64,000 nt of DNA. Origin: Proteus alimentorum. GTDB lineage: Bacteria > Pseudomonadota > Gammaproteobacteria > Enterobacterales > Enterobacteriaceae. The notes under the pieces were generated by a model that worked only from the letters and a program-made list of their open reading frames with translations, ran no database searches and was not told where the DNA came from. Positions within the stretch are counted from its first letter, which is position 1. Every line of letters begins with the position of its first letter. Positions 63,301-64,000 of the stretch are shown here, piece after piece. The stretch covers positions 124,001 through 188,000 of the forward strand of contig NZ_NBVR01000018.1 of assembly GCF_002607735.1 (NCBI RefSeq), read 5' to 3'. A program made the position numbers and the translations under genes.

Positions 63301-64000
63301 AAAGCTAATCAGTATAAAAAATACTATGTCTCAGATTGGAATGAGAATGAAACATTCTATTTTAATACCTATCATGGTAATGATATTATTGCAGCACCTT
63401 TAATCACTCAAAATATCTTTGATGTTTATAATGGTACTAAACGATTAAGTGGAGGTGAAAAAAATGATATGTTCAATTTATTTTCCTCTGAATCGCCACT
63501 TTATGCGAGTCGTTTTTATGGTAGAGAGGGAAATGACACACTTTGTATTATAAAAACAACAAATAAATACATGGGATATGAAGTTAATTTATCTCATAAC
63601 TATGTTAAATTCAGACAATCAGAAGAACAAACAAATAGTCAAAATTTTCATTCAAAGCTGTTTCTTTATCAAGAGAATGGGCGCTTGTATTCAAAGCAGT
63701 TAGTTGATTCTATGCCTAATATTGTCTTACAAGATCAAAGTGTGATTGCCTATTTAGACAGTATTGAGAACGTAATGGGGAGCGAGATAGGTGATGATAT
63801 TATTTATGGTAATCAAGAGGATAATTACTTAGATGGTGTTGGTGGTGCTGATTTATTATATGGATTAGGGGGAAATGATACTTTAGTTTTACAAGAAGGT
63901 TATGCCGAAGGTGGAGAGGGAAATGATAATTACATTATTTTAAGAGCCTCTTTAGAAAAAAATTATAATATTCAATTTGAAACGATTATTAATGAAGAGA
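57400..64000 (+). CDS. Giant RTX protein with C58-like protease motif and hydrophobic pore-like segment (cut by window edge)
   Basis: From the ATG at 57400 (AAGG at 57387-57390) one frame runs 2200 codons to the right edge without a stop. Residues 1-330 are unrecognised. Residues 338-510 resemble YopT/PaTox-type C58 peptidases: HTLAGLCYGLSLNYL with Cys344, KNHAIAISY with His486 and SLFDSNSE with Asp506 make a plausible Cys-His-Asp triad. Residues 510-1650 are Asn/Lys/Ile-rich and mostly helical, with no clear family. Residues 1660-1755 contain hydrophobic helices (VGIGLNVLSIGFDLYNA, VSGLVTFGVSIGMLAG, GPIGIVAGAVIALATSIYNAAR) like the TcdA/TcdB-type pore or translocation domain of Mcf/FitD and MARTX toxins. 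RTX-type repeats start near 2130 (GDDIIYGN, YLDGVGGADLLYGLGGNDTL), pointing to type I secretion. No signal peptide is seen. The DNA is far more AT-rich than thrABC, suggesting acquisition. No close relative is recognised. Confidence 0.85.
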   Translation, partial: MNGFKEITFKDNINSIGLKIENHIKENNSELFFKITSVKRILTENYISIFISKNEYAANEFLEKIDNNFLLYHKNDFTKGIDFIRKEINSSIETLFFNSAKLASREPSKIQKERLKLLIQNNSSGDYYLEFEGNKVFIQIDNENNKFKLINFDGYAGFFYNKNDLINKIHNIIIDKSDGDFLYYRFYNKKEYLSYFNNTDNWKVNNKDILSEIINDIKKRKQINVNEYTSIELNESYSYKNIFIIRDKIENKEKVLHIYVDDIEEAFTVAKSKYDQITESGEHLLYKVGTGWFITKMKRNVVKNFSQYLDLLKPLERVMSRVNLIASTETNYDFSHVHTLAGLCYGLSLNYLVEVRNSGLEGGNKYLSWLKENISSYQNEKEFIENKLDSFLFNSIQEYEILNLIKEIKSIIFSQHFQMERLGEKLQYFVFDSVTPLKYSQILEHKGLERSHVKKIEFNKINIKKHLENIMNSYDNYYAIIAFKNHAIAISYKRYSEVNYKFSLFDSNSELLEYSSIASINEVLEKKMDFYGSHEIDNKKYIIFDEYKKSNSINYKSVWDDSDINTNKGIAEQIKKIGFSLPFKENVTGRVVHYSEQRDLILELKKENVLIEVIVKNSHVDEGIYLVKHYINDILENNQASKIILSQNDDNSIGIVVAEFNNFQEIKKKSGYIEFNDVYYRNLIEINSYLVKGSKSKELKEIVSLIDKLNGNIYFDKLIAGFSLVNKIKLFNNNNKNTSLVDILNKVKEKLESKLFYDRLNYGKERLIQLAEKNSFVAAKLYQLMVNEISDGTHGVSNFIYNQIIESPYLPVDKKRSVGVEGYDYTIEFHNSYQYVNEIVEGINIPELTNTILIKGENKLHLKENYKKFSEYRSDKHVNKLLNLIENEIDINKGNEIGHYSELYVDLFRNNQFTNRMLVHEINQLESYFIQNYREKNYGYHPSVFYINERDPAILLERSLNQNKNEVDCSYLLFDDNKDNLKFLFSDNHFFTGNNIDNIIIDSIDACYQDDIVIYFYNGVKSESLNVYLNDKPEISHFLDYCLKNKIRVLAAGSEESNLFHLDVIKQKNNVELLQRIIIENQFFNEKTLVLAKKEKLLSYQSGDFFIEGIAQRLNMPIYQIIDNKVSLLSDYIVVKPIIERQYIDKPLLIGNTVSDVIIPELEFDHFVGSTTEEKSYIENKKYTKKLYQLVSKVSPYYRDNESFKSGYKMEISKVFSDYSEKMTVKDAFHYIESNRYNLNHYQLGAIINKVDAINVEEHRQILKNISDEIINGDLSIKNVFNKYKHELFSIFNTTDRNNIENNLTQSIYDPLINKKFNQYLMGDIPADKWLSSFQLAKSNLNLIEKTSQVIDLIHGIHDNPSLIKKLSLLSKNLLSSFFDVNKKGVLYRVLLDKISIFNNYKKIINSLQNIISMIHHKIIPDSLSPSTALDKANNLNQLDLLKLNHLPIVNKEIVKINKYSIDKTLLVNVGAKVDGKSIASLDLSKVDKWESKLLFDPYHLNNYFLSLTGDEKDKSLISLFRDLLNNKKDKIKYLLSSDTNRIDYLAASERLFKINELGHKEYQSQDWDNLRKVSLSIPRHMKIISKIGYANITYSMWQSINSTFMLAEQLNNPLLTFKERKEIINNLTIMWSEMAYNGLSELIEMTLAKGLLKYRHNPLEYVSKISTKVGIGLNVLSIGFDLYNAYDNFSQISGENNEKRQIDYIVNGSFAIVSGLVTFGVSIGMLAGSTVAGPIGIVAGAVIALATSIYNAARLIEEAKVKVHFTPLEELDNGFYAFFMGDLLPNKKNEVVYLETETQLEEMIDKNAVNYLDEIKKQNIQSRYFYTNEKQIYQEYYYYKIMPNLMGKTLDSILNPLGEYVAQRISQNVSQEVAEKIAALSYHLRSEKTKYKYYLPKEAIATNETLIFDIDFYINKLKRYTIEIISDDVSPIFDDLVDGEFIKNLITKKDKVINEFGKEILTESLIKANQYKKYYVSDWNENETFYFNTYHGNDIIAAPLITQNIFDVYNGTKRLSGGEKNDMFNLFSSESPLYASRFYGREGNDTLCIIKTTNKYMGYEVNLSHNYVKFRQSEEQTNSQNFHSKLFLYQENGRLYSKQLVDSMPNIVLQDQSVIAYLDSIENVMGSEIGDDIIYGNQEDNYLDGVGGADLLYGLGGNDTLVLQEGYAEGGEGNDNYIILRASLEKNYNIQFETIINEE
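63790..63930 (+). repeat. RTX calcium-binding repeats in the giant protein
   Basis: Residues about 2131-2177 contain nonapeptide-like units of the GGxGxDxUx type: GDDIIYGNQ, DNYLDGVGG, ADLLYGLGG, NDTLVLQEG, then GGEGNDNYI after a gap. Such repeats bind calcium as a beta-roll outside the cell and mark type I secretion substrates. More may lie beyond the window. Confidence 0.8.

Overview
The window is enterobacterial chromosome, most likely from a Proteus species. The evidence is a low-GC backbone, a complete ureR-ureDABCEFG urease locus closely matching the Proteus type, and core genes in E. coli-like order (arcB-elbB-mtgA; lpoA-yraN-diaA-dolP with divergent rsmI and then rnpB; yqjDEK-yqjF; ettA-slt-trpR-yjjX-gpmB-rob-creA-arcA-thrLABC). 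The species is not settled. Two genes run off the edges: a DcuC-type transporter on the left and a very large toxin-like gene on the right.

Layout. 1-1 kb: 5' part of a DcuC-family dicarboxylate transporter behind a well-formed FNR-type promoter. 1-7 kb: gltBD (minus). 7.6-11.5 kb: arcB, elbB, mtgA. 11.5-18 kb: ureR (minus), then ureD-A-B-C-E-F-G (plus). 18-21.5 kb: dolP, diaA, yraN, lpoA (minus). 21.6-22.9 kb: rsmI and the RNase P RNA. 23-29.3 kb: yhaK/yhaJ, yqjF, yqjKED, yqjA, sstT. 29.4-32 kb: fadH and a second DoxX-family gene. 32.2-42.2 kb: a TonB-dependent, protease-associated import locus (PqqL-like M16 protease, YddA-like ABC protein, STN-domain receptor, FecR- and FecI-like regulators, and a divergent TonB-like gene). 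42.2-43.4 kb: decayed accessory DNA (a phage Ash/Icd-like tail and a PemK/MazF-like gene with two in-frame stops). 43.5-51.8 kb: ettA, slt, trpR, yjjX, gpmB, rob, creA, arcA. 52.3-57.3 kb: thr promoter, leader peptide, attenuator and thrABC. 57.4 kb to the right edge: one uninterrupted reading frame of 2200 codons with a C58-like cysteine-protease motif, a long hydrophobic helical segment and RTX repeats.

How the genes work together. GltBD makes glutamate, and the urease locus releases ammonia under control of the urea-responsive activator UreR. ArcB and ArcA, encoded about 42 kb apart, form the redox phosphorelay, and the left-edge transporter looks FNR-controlled, so several genes here concern low-oxygen growth. 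In the PqqL locus the receptor, TonB-like protein, sigma/anti-sigma pair, transporter and protease together look like a system for taking up and cutting an iron-containing protein or peptide. A 14-bp inverted repeat places the receptor's ribosome binding site and start codon in a potential mRNA stem. The thr genes carry a classic attenuation leader.

The two strongest leads for new biology are the giant RTX/C58-like protein downstream of thrC and the self-contained protease-associated import locus with its unusual 5' leader.
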